Shown here: in pieces, positions 43,828 through 52,078 of the stretch
Layout: each line of letters opens with the position of its first letter
How positions within the stretch are numbered: position 1 is the stretch's first letter
Source: DATGSL01 sp964645585
GTDB lineage: Bacteria; Verrucomicrobiota; Verrucomicrobiia; Opitutales; T3Sed10-336
Length of the DNA stretch: 60,893 nucleotides
NCBI GenBank assembly: GCA_964645585.1
Contig: CAZYAN010000025.1
Coordinates: 1 to 60,893, forward strand
Direction of reading: 5' to 3'
Notes under the pieces: generated by a model
Seen by the model: only the letters and a program-made list of their open reading frames with translations
Told to the model about the DNA's origin: nothing
The model's database searches: none
Position numbers and translations under genes: made by a program

Positions 43828-45033
43828 ATGAAAATCAGTCTGACTGAACCCATTCTTCGTCTGTATCAAGAAGCTGCTCCCCCTTGTGTTTCCATTTATT
43901 TCCCGACCCACCGCGGCGGACCTGAAACCCGTCAGGATCCGATCCGAATGAAAAACCTGTTGCGAGCCGCCTCCGACGATCTCAATGCGATCGGGGAAAA
44001 GGCCGATGAAATCTTGGAGCCAGCATGGGAACTTCTCCATGACCTCGATTTTTGGATACACCAGCAAGACGGTCTGGCGCTACTGCTCTCTCCCGGCGAG
44101 TTCCGCTACTTCCACCTGCCGTATTCCGTTCCCGAGCTCGCTTTGGTTTCCGACACGTTTTATTTCAAACCCCTCCTTCCCCTGTTCTCCGGCGATGAAC
44201 AATTCCTTATCTTGGCCTTGACGAAAAATCGTGCCGAGCTGTATGAGGCGAATCGATACAGCATCCGCTCGGTTCCAGTCGAGGGTCTTCCTGAAGGCAT
44301 CGCGGATTCTCTGCGATTCGATGATGCCGACAATCAACTGCAAGGCTGGTCGTCGTTCGGTCCAACAATCGGCCCCAAGGGCAGTGCGTTTCGCGGATCT
44401 GTCGGAGTAACCTTTCACGGTTACGGAGGTGAAAAAGAGGTCCGCCGCGACGAACTGCTCCGTTATTTCCGAGACGTGAACCGCGCGATCCACGCGCGTC
44501 TCGCCGACAGCCATTTGCCGCTCTTGCTTGCGGCGGTCGATTACTACTTCCCGATCTACCAGGAAGCAAACACGTATCCATTTTTCTTAGACGATTGGCT
44601 CTCTGTTGGTGTCGAGTCGCTTCAGGAGGAAGAGCTTCGCGAGCGGGCATGGCCGATCGTCAAACCGTACTTGAACTTGGGCCAGAAACGGATGCTCGAG
44701 CGGTTTGAGCGGGTGGCCTACAGCAATGGTGAAGGAGCCAAACGCGCCGCACGCGAGCTCGAACGTGTCGTGATCGCGGCTTCTGAGGGAAGGGTCGATT
44801 CCCTCGTCGTTCCTCTCGAGCTCGAGGTTTGGGGCGAATTCGACCAAGCGAGCAGGCAAGTCAGGCGCCATCCTGCCAACTCCTCCCGCAAGCGCGAATT
44901 AACCGACCTCGCGATCATGGAGACGCTCCTCTATGGCGGCGAAGTCTTTTTGGTGGATGAGGAAACGATGCCTCCCAAAGCTGAGGTGGCGGCATTTCTG
45001 CGCTACACGAGCGGATTGAGGAGAACGGCATGA
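43828..45033 (+). CDS. baeRF-family protein (archaeo-eukaryotic release-factor-like)
   Basis: This 401-residue protein resembles the bacterial eRF1-like family, subgroup 3. Its features are C-V-S-I-Y-F-P-T-H-R near residue 20, D-G-L-A-L-L-L-S-P-G-E-F-R-Y-F near 85, a central L-A-L-T-K-N-R-A-E-L-Y-E segment (family hallmark) near 130, and A-A-V-D-Y-Y-F-P-I-Y-Q-E near 235. AGAGGA supports the ATG at 43828; an upstream in-frame start at 43753 is rejected. The family is proposed to act on stalled ribosomes or in stress-linked RNA biology. It is coupled by 4 bp to the next gene. Confidence 0.82.
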   Translation: MKISLTEPILRLYQEAAPPCVSIYFPTHRGGPETRQDPIRMKNLLRAASDDLNAIGEKADEILEPAWELLHDLDFWIHQQDGLALLLSPGEFRYFHLPYSVPELALVSDTFYFKPLLPLFSGDEQFLILALTKNRAELYEANRYSIRSVPVEGLPEGIADSLRFDDADNQLQGWSSFGPTIGPKGSAFRGSVGVTFHGYGGEKEVRRDELLRYFRDVNRAIHARLADSHLPLLLAAVDYYFPIYQEANTYPFFLDDWLSVGVESLQEEELRERAWPIVKPYLNLGQKRMLERFERVAYSNGEGAKRAARELERVVIAASEGRVDSLVVPLELEVWGEFDQASRQVRRHPANSSRKRELTDLAIMETLLYGGEVFLVDEETMPPKAEVAAFLRYTSGLRRTA

Positions 45034-45356
45034 GCACATATAAAAACCACCCGCGAACCACTTGGCTAGTGTTCGGCATCACCGTGATCGCCGCACTGGC
45101 GATCGGTTTCAGCGTCGCTCGTCTCGATGCACAGCGGCGCGCCGGCCCCGGCCTCAGAGCCCGGAATCAAACGGTGGAATACCTGTTGATTCCGTCGAGC
45201 GATGTGGGCCTGACCATGGATCTGGTGCCAGTAATCAATCACGAAGAGACTACAAGACTGCTGAACCGATATGCCGCCCAGGGCTGGCGGGTCCATCAGG
45301 CGGCCCCCTTCGATCTTCCGGCGATTCTGCTGGAGCGCGACATCGGCGCGGAATAG
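45030..45356 (+). CDS. Membrane-anchored DUF4177-like protein
   Basis: The 108 residues consist of one N-terminal transmembrane helix (about 11-28), a basic linker, and a small domain with V-E-Y-L-L-I-P and L-L-N-R-Y-A-A-Q-G-W-R-V-H, typical of DUF4177. The start overlaps the baeRF gene stop by 4 bp and has GAGGAG upstream, so the two are translated together. The likely location is the cytoplasmic membrane with a periplasmic domain. Function is unknown. Confidence 0.68.
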   Translation: MSTYKNHPRTTWLVFGITVIAALAIGFSVARLDAQRRAGPGLRARNQTVEYLLIPSSDVGLTMDLVPVINHEETTRLLNRYAAQGWRVHQAAPFDLPAILLERDIGAE

Positions 45357-45465
45357 CAGAGCGGGTCGTTTTCTCCGCTGGCGCGGGACGGTGTCGCGTT
45401 CGGGTTTCATGCGGCCACCAAAATCTCACTCGACCTCATCTGGGCGCGTGCAATAACGTGCCTCC

Positions 45466-46758
45466 ATGATCATCGCTCCGAAATCGATCCGATGGATCCA
45501 ACGTTCTGTTGCATCCGCCTTCGCCGCGGTCCTTTTGGTGACGATCGCTGATCTTCCGGTTTCGGGGGCCGAGGTGGTTGTCGACGTTCAGGAGCCGCGC
45601 GTCTGGACGTTTGACGAGGAGGGCGTCAGTTTTAACAACCAATTTCCCGGGGCGCGCGTCAATGAATGCACGCGAACCGGAAGCGGCGAGTTCCAGATTC
45701 TCATCAAGCCGGAGAACAGCCCGATCAACAACAGTGCTTGGTATGCCTTTGAAGTCGTTGCCAAGGAGTCAAAGACGATAACCGTCACCCTCACCTACGA
45801 AGGCGGCCGCCATCGCTACCGGCCCCAAGTCAGCACCGACGGCGCCGTTTGGGCGCCTCTCGACCCGGAACGCTGGACGGCCGACAAGGACGAGAACACC
45901 GCAACCCTCCAGCTCGATATCGGTACGACACCGCTCCGCGTCGCCGGCCAAGAGATGGTCGGCACCCAGGAGATACGCGACTGGACGGATCAGCTGGCGG
46001 AAAAAGATTTTGTTCGGAAAGCGCGGATCGGAGAGTCGATTCTGGGTCAGCCGATCGACGCGCTCAGTATTGGCTCTCAAACTTCGCGCCGATATGTTTT
46101 TATCCTCGGCCGGCAGCATCCTCCGGAGATTACCGGCACCCTCGGTCTGTTCGGTTTCGTCGAAACTCTCGCGGGCGACTCAGATCTGGCGCGAGATTTC
46201 CGACAGCATTTTCGCACGATTGTTATTCCATTGATGAATCCTGACGGCGTCGACCGCGGGCATTGGCGTCACAACTTGGCCGGCGTCGATCTCAACCGCG
46301 ACTGGATGACCTTTGTCCAGCCGGAGACCGAAGCGGCCCGCAAACTTTTCACTGCGCTGGCCGGACAGAAAGGCGCCCAAGCGTTCCTGCTCCTCGATTT
46401 TCACTCGACGCATCGGGATGTTTTCTACACACAAAAGGACGAACACCCGACAGTGCCGGAGGATTTCACCGCCAAATGGCTCGGCGCGCTTCAGGAACGT
46501 TTCCCGGATTACAACGTTCGGCGCAGCGCGTCTCACAGCGAGCGCCACGTCACCTCGAAGGGCTGGGGCTATGAAACCTTCGGGATTCCTTCAATCACGT
46601 ATGAATTTGGCGACAATACCGACCGCGACTTCATTCGCGAGTCAACCGCCGCTTCCTGCGAAGAGATGATGCGTCTCCTCCTCGCCGAGGTTTCCGAATC
46701 GATCGCCGGAAGCGAGCGAAGAGGACTGTTCCGGGACCGTATGCCGTCGATCCGTTAA
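45466..46758 (+). CDS. Secreted M14-family zinc carboxypeptidase
   Basis: This 430-residue protein starts with a signal peptide (cleavage near P-V-S-G-A). An N-terminal beta-domain resembling the cytosolic-carboxypeptidase type leader precedes the M14 catalytic domain. Zinc ligands H218 and E221 (R-Q-H-P-P-E) and H313 (D-F-H-S-T) are present, with catalytic E380 in I-T-Y-E-F. N-P-D-G-V and D-L-N-R-D-W are also typical. It probably trims peptides in the periplasm. The next gene begins 1 bp after its stop. Confidence 0.9.
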   Translation: MIIAPKSIRWIQRSVASAFAAVLLVTIADLPVSGAEVVVDVQEPRVWTFDEEGVSFNNQFPGARVNECTRTGSGEFQILIKPENSPINNSAWYAFEVVAKESKTITVTLTYEGGRHRYRPQVSTDGAVWAPLDPERWTADKDENTATLQLDIGTTPLRVAGQEMVGTQEIRDWTDQLAEKDFVRKARIGESILGQPIDALSIGSQTSRRYVFILGRQHPPEITGTLGLFGFVETLAGDSDLARDFRQHFRTIVIPLMNPDGVDRGHWRHNLAGVDLNRDWMTFVQPETEAARKLFTALAGQKGAQAFLLLDFHSTHRDVFYTQKDEHPTVPEDFTAKWLGALQERFPDYNVRRSASHSERHVTSKGWGYETFGIPSITYEFGDNTDRDFIRESTAASCEEMMRLLLAEVSESIAGSERRGLFRDRMPSIR

Positions 46759-46759
46759 G

Positions 46760-47665
46760 ATGCAACCCACGTTAGTTGTTCTCGCAGCCGGCATGGGCAG
46801 TCGTTACGGCGGCCTCAAGCAACTCGATCCGATCGGGCCCGATGGATCGACGGTGCTTGACTACTCGGTCTACGACGCTTGGCGAGCTGGATTCGGCAAG
46901 GTCGTCTTCGTCATCCGCGAAGATTTCAGCGCGGCGTTTCGGGAACGGGTCGAACCGCTCTTGAAAAATCGGCTCCGCGCGGAGTATGCGTTTCAGACGC
47001 CGAACGATTTGCCCGGAGGTTTTCAGCCGCCGCCGGACCGCGTCAAACCATGGGGCACCGGGCACGCTATTTGGTCGGCGCGCGAACAGGTCAACGAACC
47101 GTTTTGCGTCATCAACGCGGATGATTTTTACGGGGCCGGGGCGTTCCGCGCGCTCAAACAGTTCTTTGAGCGGGCACTGCAAGGACAGGCGCTTCGGTGT
47201 GCGCTTGTCGGCTATCGCCTTAAGCAAACGCTGTCCGACCATGGCGGCGTCTCCCGCGGCGTTCTTGATGTCACCGCGAACGGCTTCTTGGCGGGCATCC
47301 GGGAAATGACCGGTATTCACATGCGCGATGGCACGGTGGTGGCAAAGGGAGACGGGAACGAGGTGCAACTCGAACCGGAGACGCTGGTTTCCATGAATTG
47401 CTGGGGATTTCAGCCCGCTATTTTCGATCACTTTGAAAAGCGCCTGTTGAGGTTCCTCCGGGAGCGGGGAAACGAGCCGAAAGCCGAGTTTTATGTCGCG
47501 GATCCGGTCGAAAGTGCAATCCGCTCAGGAATCGCCACCTTCGAGGTGCTCCCTGATGAAGAGAGCTGGTTCGGCGTTACCTACCGCGAAGACCGCGCTC
47601 ACGCGGTCGAAGCGATCCAGAAACTGATCGCCGCCGGTATTTACCCAGAAACCCTCTGGACCTGA
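46760..47665 (+). CDS. Sugar nucleotidyltransferase-like protein
   Basis: This 301-residue protein has the nucleotidyltransferase loop L-A-A-G-M-G-S-R-Y-G-G-L-K-Q-L (8-22), a G-T-G-H-A-I-W-S segment (about 99) and V-I-N-A-D-D-F-Y-G near 115 supplying the metal Asp. The fold matches the glucose-1-phosphate transferase superfamily, but G-S-R-Y-G-G and the insertion P-D-G-S-T place it in an uncharacterised clade. Its partner substrate gene (often a sugar kinase or phosphotransferase) is not adjacent. It follows the M14 gene by 1 bp. Confidence 0.8.
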   Translation: MQPTLVVLAAGMGSRYGGLKQLDPIGPDGSTVLDYSVYDAWRAGFGKVVFVIREDFSAAFRERVEPLLKNRLRAEYAFQTPNDLPGGFQPPPDRVKPWGTGHAIWSAREQVNEPFCVINADDFYGAGAFRALKQFFERALQGQALRCALVGYRLKQTLSDHGGVSRGVLDVTANGFLAGIREMTGIHMRDGTVVAKGDGNEVQLEPETLVSMNCWGFQPAIFDHFEKRLLRFLRERGNEPKAEFYVADPVESAIRSGIATFEVLPDEESWFGVTYREDRAHAVEAIQKLIAAGIYPETLWT

Positions 47666-47786
47666 AACCGCGCGGCTGAATGGATGGTTCGTTCATACTA
47701 AGTCCAGGAATTTTCGCGCGGAACGTGCATATCAGGTATCCTCTTTCCGGTTGCCATCTGGAAAAAACTTTCGAAAGGTACTCACC

Positions 47787-48305
47787 ATGAAAACGTTTGT
47801 TCACCTTTTTCTGATCGCGTGCGTGCCCGCTGCTCTTCTTTTGAGCGGGTGCGCTAAAAAGGAAGAAGAAGCCTTTCAGGAAGACCCGTGGGACCCGGCA
47901 TGGGGTCCGGCACCAGGCGGTACTGCCACGGCAGCCGGCACGGGCGTCGAGGGCGAAGAAGTCATTCGCGACACCGCTTATCTGGTCGTTGAGAAGCGGC
48001 GGCAGGGAGGCCAGTTAGTCGAGGTTGGGAAAAGCAAGTTCGATGGACGCCCGAAGTATGAAAACGCGCCGGTGCAATGCATGATCATTGTCGAAGGCAA
48101 TCAGACGGGGCAGCGTTCCGCTTACCTGCTCCCCCAGCAAGACTACGACATTGTTCAGGTTGGCCACGCGTTAAAGGAGTCAACGCTGAGCCGCTGGGAA
48201 ACGACTGGCGAAGACAGCATCCCCGCCTCGGAGCCAGCCGGAAATTCGTCCCCGCCCCGACTTCGTTCCCGGACCGGCGGCGCGGCTGAGAATTACGTCT
48301 ATTGA
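47787..48305 (+). CDS. Lipoprotein, function unknown
   Basis: This 172-residue protein has a lipoprotein signal: a hydrophobic stretch ending L-L-L-S-G-C, Cys at about 21. A disordered acidic/Gly-Pro-rich segment follows, then a compact domain with T-A-Y-L-V-V-E-K-R and M-I-I-V-E-G-N-Q. AAAGG lies before the ATG at 47787; the upstream in-frame start at 47751 is rejected. It is probably anchored in the outer envelope. No family was recognised. Confidence 0.75.
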   Translation: MKTFVHLFLIACVPAALLLSGCAKKEEEAFQEDPWDPAWGPAPGGTATAAGTGVEGEEVIRDTAYLVVEKRRQGGQLVEVGKSKFDGRPKYENAPVQCMIIVEGNQTGQRSAYLLPQQDYDIVQVGHALKESTLSRWETTGEDSIPASEPAGNSSPPRLRSRTGGAAENYVY

Positions 48306-48335
48306 AAGGCACGTGCGCCAACGCCATGCTGCCCC

Positions 48336-48632
48336 ATGAATAAAGTCGTGCCATCCCGCCCGCCTCCGCCGGAGAAGCTGATCGATCTCGGTTTCCTCGA
48401 CGCCCGTTCGAAGGTGATCGATGTCGCCGCGTTCCTCGACCGGATGGATCGCCACAATGCGAACGATTTCCGAGTCGACGCCCTGCGCCGCGCTGTCCGC
48501 GAACTGTTGTCTGATGAACCGGAGCGCGCGCGCCGCATCCTCGAGCAGTTGAGCGACCATTCGACTGATCCGGCCGCGACCGCGCAAACCCAGTCCGCCT
48601 GCGGCGCCCCCCCGCCAGGCATGGAATCCTGA
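48336..48632 (+). CDS. Small helical protein preceding eboB, function unknown
   Basis: The 98 residues have a Pro-rich N-terminus and a helical body (V-A-A-F-L-D-R-M-D-R-H... L-R-R-A-V-R-E-L-L-S... R-A-R-R-I-L-E-Q-L-S), ending in a low-complexity tail. It ends 7 bp before the eboB start, so both are probably one transcript. It is far shorter than a canonical EboA and I do not recognise it as one. It may be a lineage-specific partner of the ebo enzymes. Confidence 0.6.
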   Translation: MNKVVPSRPPPPEKLIDLGFLDARSKVIDVAAFLDRMDRHNANDFRVDALRRAVRELLSDEPERARRILEQLSDHSTDPAATAQTQSACGAPPPGMES

Positions 48633-48639
48633 TCGCGTC

Positions 48640-49440
48640 ATGCGCTACATCGAACCGCATGGACACATGGTCAGCCGAACCACCGACGATTACCTGAAAA
48701 TGGTGACGGCCGGCTGCGCCGCCGTTTGCGAACCGGCATTCTGGGCAGGATATGACCGAAAATCCGCCGATGGGTTCTTCGATTACTTCTGCCAGCTCAC
48801 GGATTACGAACCTAAGCGCGCCGCGAAGTTCAACCTCCCCCACTTCAGCTGGCTCTGCCTGAACCCAAAAGAATCGGAAGATCTCGGACTCGCGGAAGAG
48901 GTTCTCTCCCTGATCCCGCAATTTCTCAATCGCCCAAACGTTCTCGGAATCGGCGAGATCGGGCTCAACAAAAACACCCGAAACGAACTGCGCGTTCTCG
49001 AACAGCACATCGACTTGGCCGCAAGCCACAATCAGCTCATTCTCGTCCACACTCCGCACCTCGAAGACAAGCTCAAAGGCACCCGTCTGATTCTTGACGC
49101 GCTGCTGAACGACAGTCGCATCGATCCGGGCCGCGTGATCATCGATCACGTCGAGGAGCATACCGCATCCCTCGTTCTCGAAAAAGGCTTCTGGGCCGGG
49201 ATCACCTTGTATCCAGAATCCAAATGCACGCCTCACCGGGCAATCGACCTTCTCGAGATGAACGGATCCGACCGGATTTGGCTCAACTCCGCCTGCGACT
49301 GGGGCGTCAGCGATCCGCTGGCCGTTCCGAAAACGGCCTTGGAAATGCGCCGTCGCGGATACGATGAAGACTTCATCGATCAGGTTCTCTACCGGAACCC
49401 CCGCCGCTTCCTCAGCCAATCTCCCAACTTCAAACTCTGA
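48640..49440 (+). CDS. eboB: TatD-family hydrolase, EboB type
   Basis: This metal-dependent TIM-barrel hydrolase has 266 residues. The two-metal site is complete: H7-G-H9, E106 (I-G-E-I-G), H137 (L-V-H-T-P-H), H170 (I-I-D-H-V-E-E-H) and D220 (S-A-C-D-W-G). The M-V-S-R-T-T-D-D-Y and E-P-A-F-W-A-G segments near the N-terminus distinguish EboB from housekeeping TatD nucleases. It is convergent with eboE, whose stop lies 31 bp away. In other bacteria the ebo genes act in export or processing of an unidentified metabolite (e.g. the scytonemin precursor in cyanobacteria). Confidence 0.88.
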   Translation: MRYIEPHGHMVSRTTDDYLKMVTAGCAAVCEPAFWAGYDRKSADGFFDYFCQLTDYEPKRAAKFNLPHFSWLCLNPKESEDLGLAEEVLSLIPQFLNRPNVLGIGEIGLNKNTRNELRVLEQHIDLAASHNQLILVHTPHLEDKLKGTRLILDALLNDSRIDPGRVIIDHVEEHTASLVLEKGFWAGITLYPESKCTPHRAIDLLEMNGSDRIWLNSACDWGVSDPLAVPKTALEMRRRGYDEDFIDQVLYRNPRRFLSQSPNFKL

Positions 49441-49471
49441 ACGCGGCTCCGCGGGTTCCCCGACCTAAAAT

Positions 49472-50671
49472 TTAAAACCTCAAATTCTCCATCACCCACC
49501 GGTATTCCCGCACTGCGCTTTCCTCAAGTGTCGACGAGCGGATCTCGTCCGGCAGGACATTGTACGTGTAGGTTTCGATCTCCAGGTGACTGCATTCTCC
49601 GGTTCGCAACAGCCGGAAAAAATCGGGAGTCAGACTGCCAGCCGTTGTGCCAAGCACTCCGTCGCCTTTGAAGAAGAGCGGCACGTGAAAATGCACGCGC
49701 ACCGACGAAAAATCATCCTGTTCTTTCGGCAAGGAAAGCAGCGCCGCCGGCAGGTCCGGCCACGATTCGATGCTTCCATCCTTTCGCTTCGCCTTCACCT
49801 GGTGCAGGTAGACGGGTTCAACAAATGCATTGAGCTTCTCCCATCCTGCCGGAGAGGGACGAACCTCAAGCGCGTTGCTGATTTGGACTTTCGAAATCCG
49901 AATGCCTGCACCCCGGATTTTTCGCCACGACTCGACGAGATCTTCGAACTGCAGCGCCAAGTGACAGGTGTCGAAACAGACGCCGATATGTCTGCGCAAC
50001 AGCTCTTCCGCCGAATGACGCGATCCGCCGCGTTGCGACCGCACCTCCCGCGCGCCTTTGACGAAGAGTTCGTCTTCAAAAAACCGAACTGTCTCGGCCG
50101 TCGTTTCCAGAAAGCAATCCGGCTCCGGCTCGAGTCCAAGGTGGATGGTCCGGCCGGTTCGCTCCCGGATCCCATCGAAATGGAGCGCGGTCGCCACGAG
50201 TTGCGAGACCATCGCGGCGACTTGCTGCTCATCCTCGATCCACGCTTTGTAGGAGCCAGGGACCGTGCTGACACTGCCCTCGATTCCTTCCGGCAGCCAT
50301 TGCACAAGCAGATCACCGAGGCGGCAGGTATATTTCCGCCGCTCGTCATTTCGCCAATCCGGAAGGTAAACCTTCTCCTTTACCGTCGAACCATGGAACT
50401 GCTCAAAAGGGAATCCATTGATCGTGAACGGGTAAAACCGTCCGTCTCCAAAGAGCTTGGCGGCCTCCATTCTCAGTCGCTCGTCTTGCAATTCTTCGGA
50501 AGCCCGGTTCGCGATGCGCAGCCCCAGCCCAAACGGCCGGTCGGGCGAAACCTCTCGCTTGATTGCCGCGCTCGACCGTTCAATCGCCTGCCGGTGATCC
50601 GCCCAGCTCACGCCCGGATGCACGTTCAAGCAATAGGTCAGGTCAATCCGCGGATCGTTCGAGAGGATCAT
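49472..50671 (-). CDS. eboE: Metabolite traffic protein EboE (TIM-barrel sugar isomerase-like)
   Basis: This 399-residue protein follows the EboE pattern: L-T-Y-C-L-N-V-H-P-G-V-S-W near 11-23, P-F-G-L-G-L-R at about 46, F-T-I-N-G-F-P-F-E-Q-F-H-G near 81-92, and G-S-V-S-T-V-P-G around 131. It belongs to the xylose isomerase-like TIM-barrel superfamily; L-E-P-E-P-D and C-F-D-T-C-H-L-A carry likely metal ligands. It overlaps eboD by 4 bp, so the two are co-translated. Its reaction has not been established in any organism I know of. Confidence 0.88.
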   Translation of the reverse strand: MILSNDPRIDLTYCLNVHPGVSWADHRQAIERSSAAIKREVSPDRPFGLGLRIANRASEELQDERLRMEAAKLFGDGRFYPFTINGFPFEQFHGSTVKEKVYLPDWRNDERRKYTCRLGDLLVQWLPEGIEGSVSTVPGSYKAWIEDEQQVAAMVSQLVATALHFDGIRERTGRTIHLGLEPEPDCFLETTAETVRFFEDELFVKGAREVRSQRGGSRHSAEELLRRHIGVCFDTCHLALQFEDLVESWRKIRGAGIRISKVQISNALEVRPSPAGWEKLNAFVEPVYLHQVKAKRKDGSIESWPDLPAALLSLPKEQDDFSSVRVHFHVPLFFKGDGVLGTTAGSLTPDFFRLLRTGECSHLEIETYTYNVLPDEIRSSTLEESAVREYRWVMENLRF

Positions 50672-51861
50672 GACAGCTGCTCGCCCCGCTGCCGAACGAT
50701 CTCAATCGCCCGCTCCATCATCGGCAAATCAATCTCGCCGACTTCCTGCTTGGCACCGATCGACCGCGGAAAAGTTACGGTCAGCTCGCCGCCGAGATGC
50801 TCCCGGAAATCTTCAATCCCCCGCAAAATTTCGCGCGCGCCTTCCGCGTCCCGAAGATCAAACTCCGGATGCCACAGCGTGAACCCGCACGCCTCGAGGC
50901 CTGAAAGGATCCACTCGGTTTCCTCCTCGCTGAGCCATCCACGCAGCCGCGCGTAGACCGAATCAATTGCGATCCCCGACGCCACCGCCTGGCCGTGGCG
51001 GATTTGATGACCGGAGATGCTTTCAAGCCGGTGCGCGCTCCAATGGCCAAAATCCAGCGGGCGCGCCCGTCCCATTTCAAAGGGATCGCCTCCGGTCCGG
51101 ATGTGTTCGAGGTGCAATTCGGCGCAGCGGCGCACCGTCTCCTCCATCGCGGCCTCGTCGCGCTTCCGCAGGCTGGGAGCGGCGCCATGCAGGAAATCAA
51201 AAAAGGCCCGGTCTTTGATGATCGCGACTTTAAACGCTTCCGCCACCCCGCCGATCCAGTCAGCATCCGGCAGCGTCTGCCAGAAATCAAAATCATCGAT
51301 CACCGCGTAAGGCGGAGCAAACGTGCCGACCGCGTTCTTGACCCCGTCGAGGTTGATCCCGTTCTTGACACCGACCCCGGCGTCATTTTGCGCCAGCACG
51401 GTTGTCGGCACTCGGATAAGACGCAGCCCTCGGTGGAAAAGCGCCGCCCCCATGCCGACCATGTCGAGCACTGCTCCGCCGCCGATCGCAATGATGAACG
51501 AATGCCGACAAAGCCGATGCTCCATCGCCGCTCGCACAACCGCCATCACATGCGCCGGATCGTTCTTGGCCGCTTCTCCGCCAGGCACGACACAGGGCGG
51601 CGCGACTAACTCCAGTTCCTCCTCCCGTGACCGAAACCACTTTTGAATCGAACCGGCCAGGCGGGGATTCGCCGCCGATACGCCGGCGTCCACGAATACT
51701 AGCGCACGGTGACGGCGATTCCTCTCCAACCGCTGCATGACTCGAGCGAGCAGCGAGTTATCCGCGTGAAACAGTCCCCGCGTGAACAATACCGGAAAGG
51801 AAAAGTCCACAGAGATGGTCTGATCCACCGTTCCCGACCGGCACTCTTGAAGCATATCCAT
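50668..51861 (-). CDS. eboD: Sugar-phosphate cyclase, EboD type (3-dehydroquinate synthase family)
   Basis: This 397-residue protein of the dehydroquinate synthase-like superfamily retains the NAD site G127-G-G129 and the metal ligand set E208, H273 and H289 (G-G-V-A-E-A-F-K, L-D-F-G-H-W-S-A-H, I-R-H-G). K211 is also conserved. Its own subfamily is EboD, not the aroB housekeeping type. This is supported by the adjacent eboE with a 4-bp overlap and eboB facing it. The product is unknown, presumably a cyclitol-like compound made from a sugar phosphate. Confidence 0.9.
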   Translation of the reverse strand: MDMLQECRSGTVDQTISVDFSFPVLFTRGLFHADNSLLARVMQRLERNRRHRALVFVDAGVSAANPRLAGSIQKWFRSREEELELVAPPCVVPGGEAAKNDPAHVMAVVRAAMEHRLCRHSFIIAIGGGAVLDMVGMGAALFHRGLRLIRVPTTVLAQNDAGVGVKNGINLDGVKNAVGTFAPPYAVIDDFDFWQTLPDADWIGGVAEAFKVAIIKDRAFFDFLHGAAPSLRKRDEAAMEETVRRCAELHLEHIRTGGDPFEMGRARPLDFGHWSAHRLESISGHQIRHGQAVASGIAIDSVYARLRGWLSEEETEWILSGLEACGFTLWHPEFDLRDAEGAREILRGIEDFREHLGGELTVTFPRSIGAKQEVGEIDLPMMERAIEIVRQRGEQLS

Positions 51862-52078
51862 AGAAAACCCGAATGATTCCAGACGTTTCGGTCAAATGCA
51901 AAACCGTTATCGGCTGGGCCGCGCATCCAGTTCTTCGCCCTTGCCATCAGCGATGCGCCGACGCTGCTGGCGGAACCCTTCTTGCAGCAGCATCGGCTCT
52001 TTGCCGATGAATCTCACTAGACAGTGGCGATCGGATTTTGCTCCCTCAAGCGCTTGGCGCTTCGCCCGTGGCCGGTTT

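Noticed and set aside
49586..50956. 456-residue plus-strand open frame
   Set aside because: It is opposite eboE and eboD, both recognisable; composition is Arg/Ser/Pro-rich.
51862..52078. Short minus-strand frame between prs and eboD
   Set aside because: No start context or motif was found; the interval is listed as non-coding with no strong structure.
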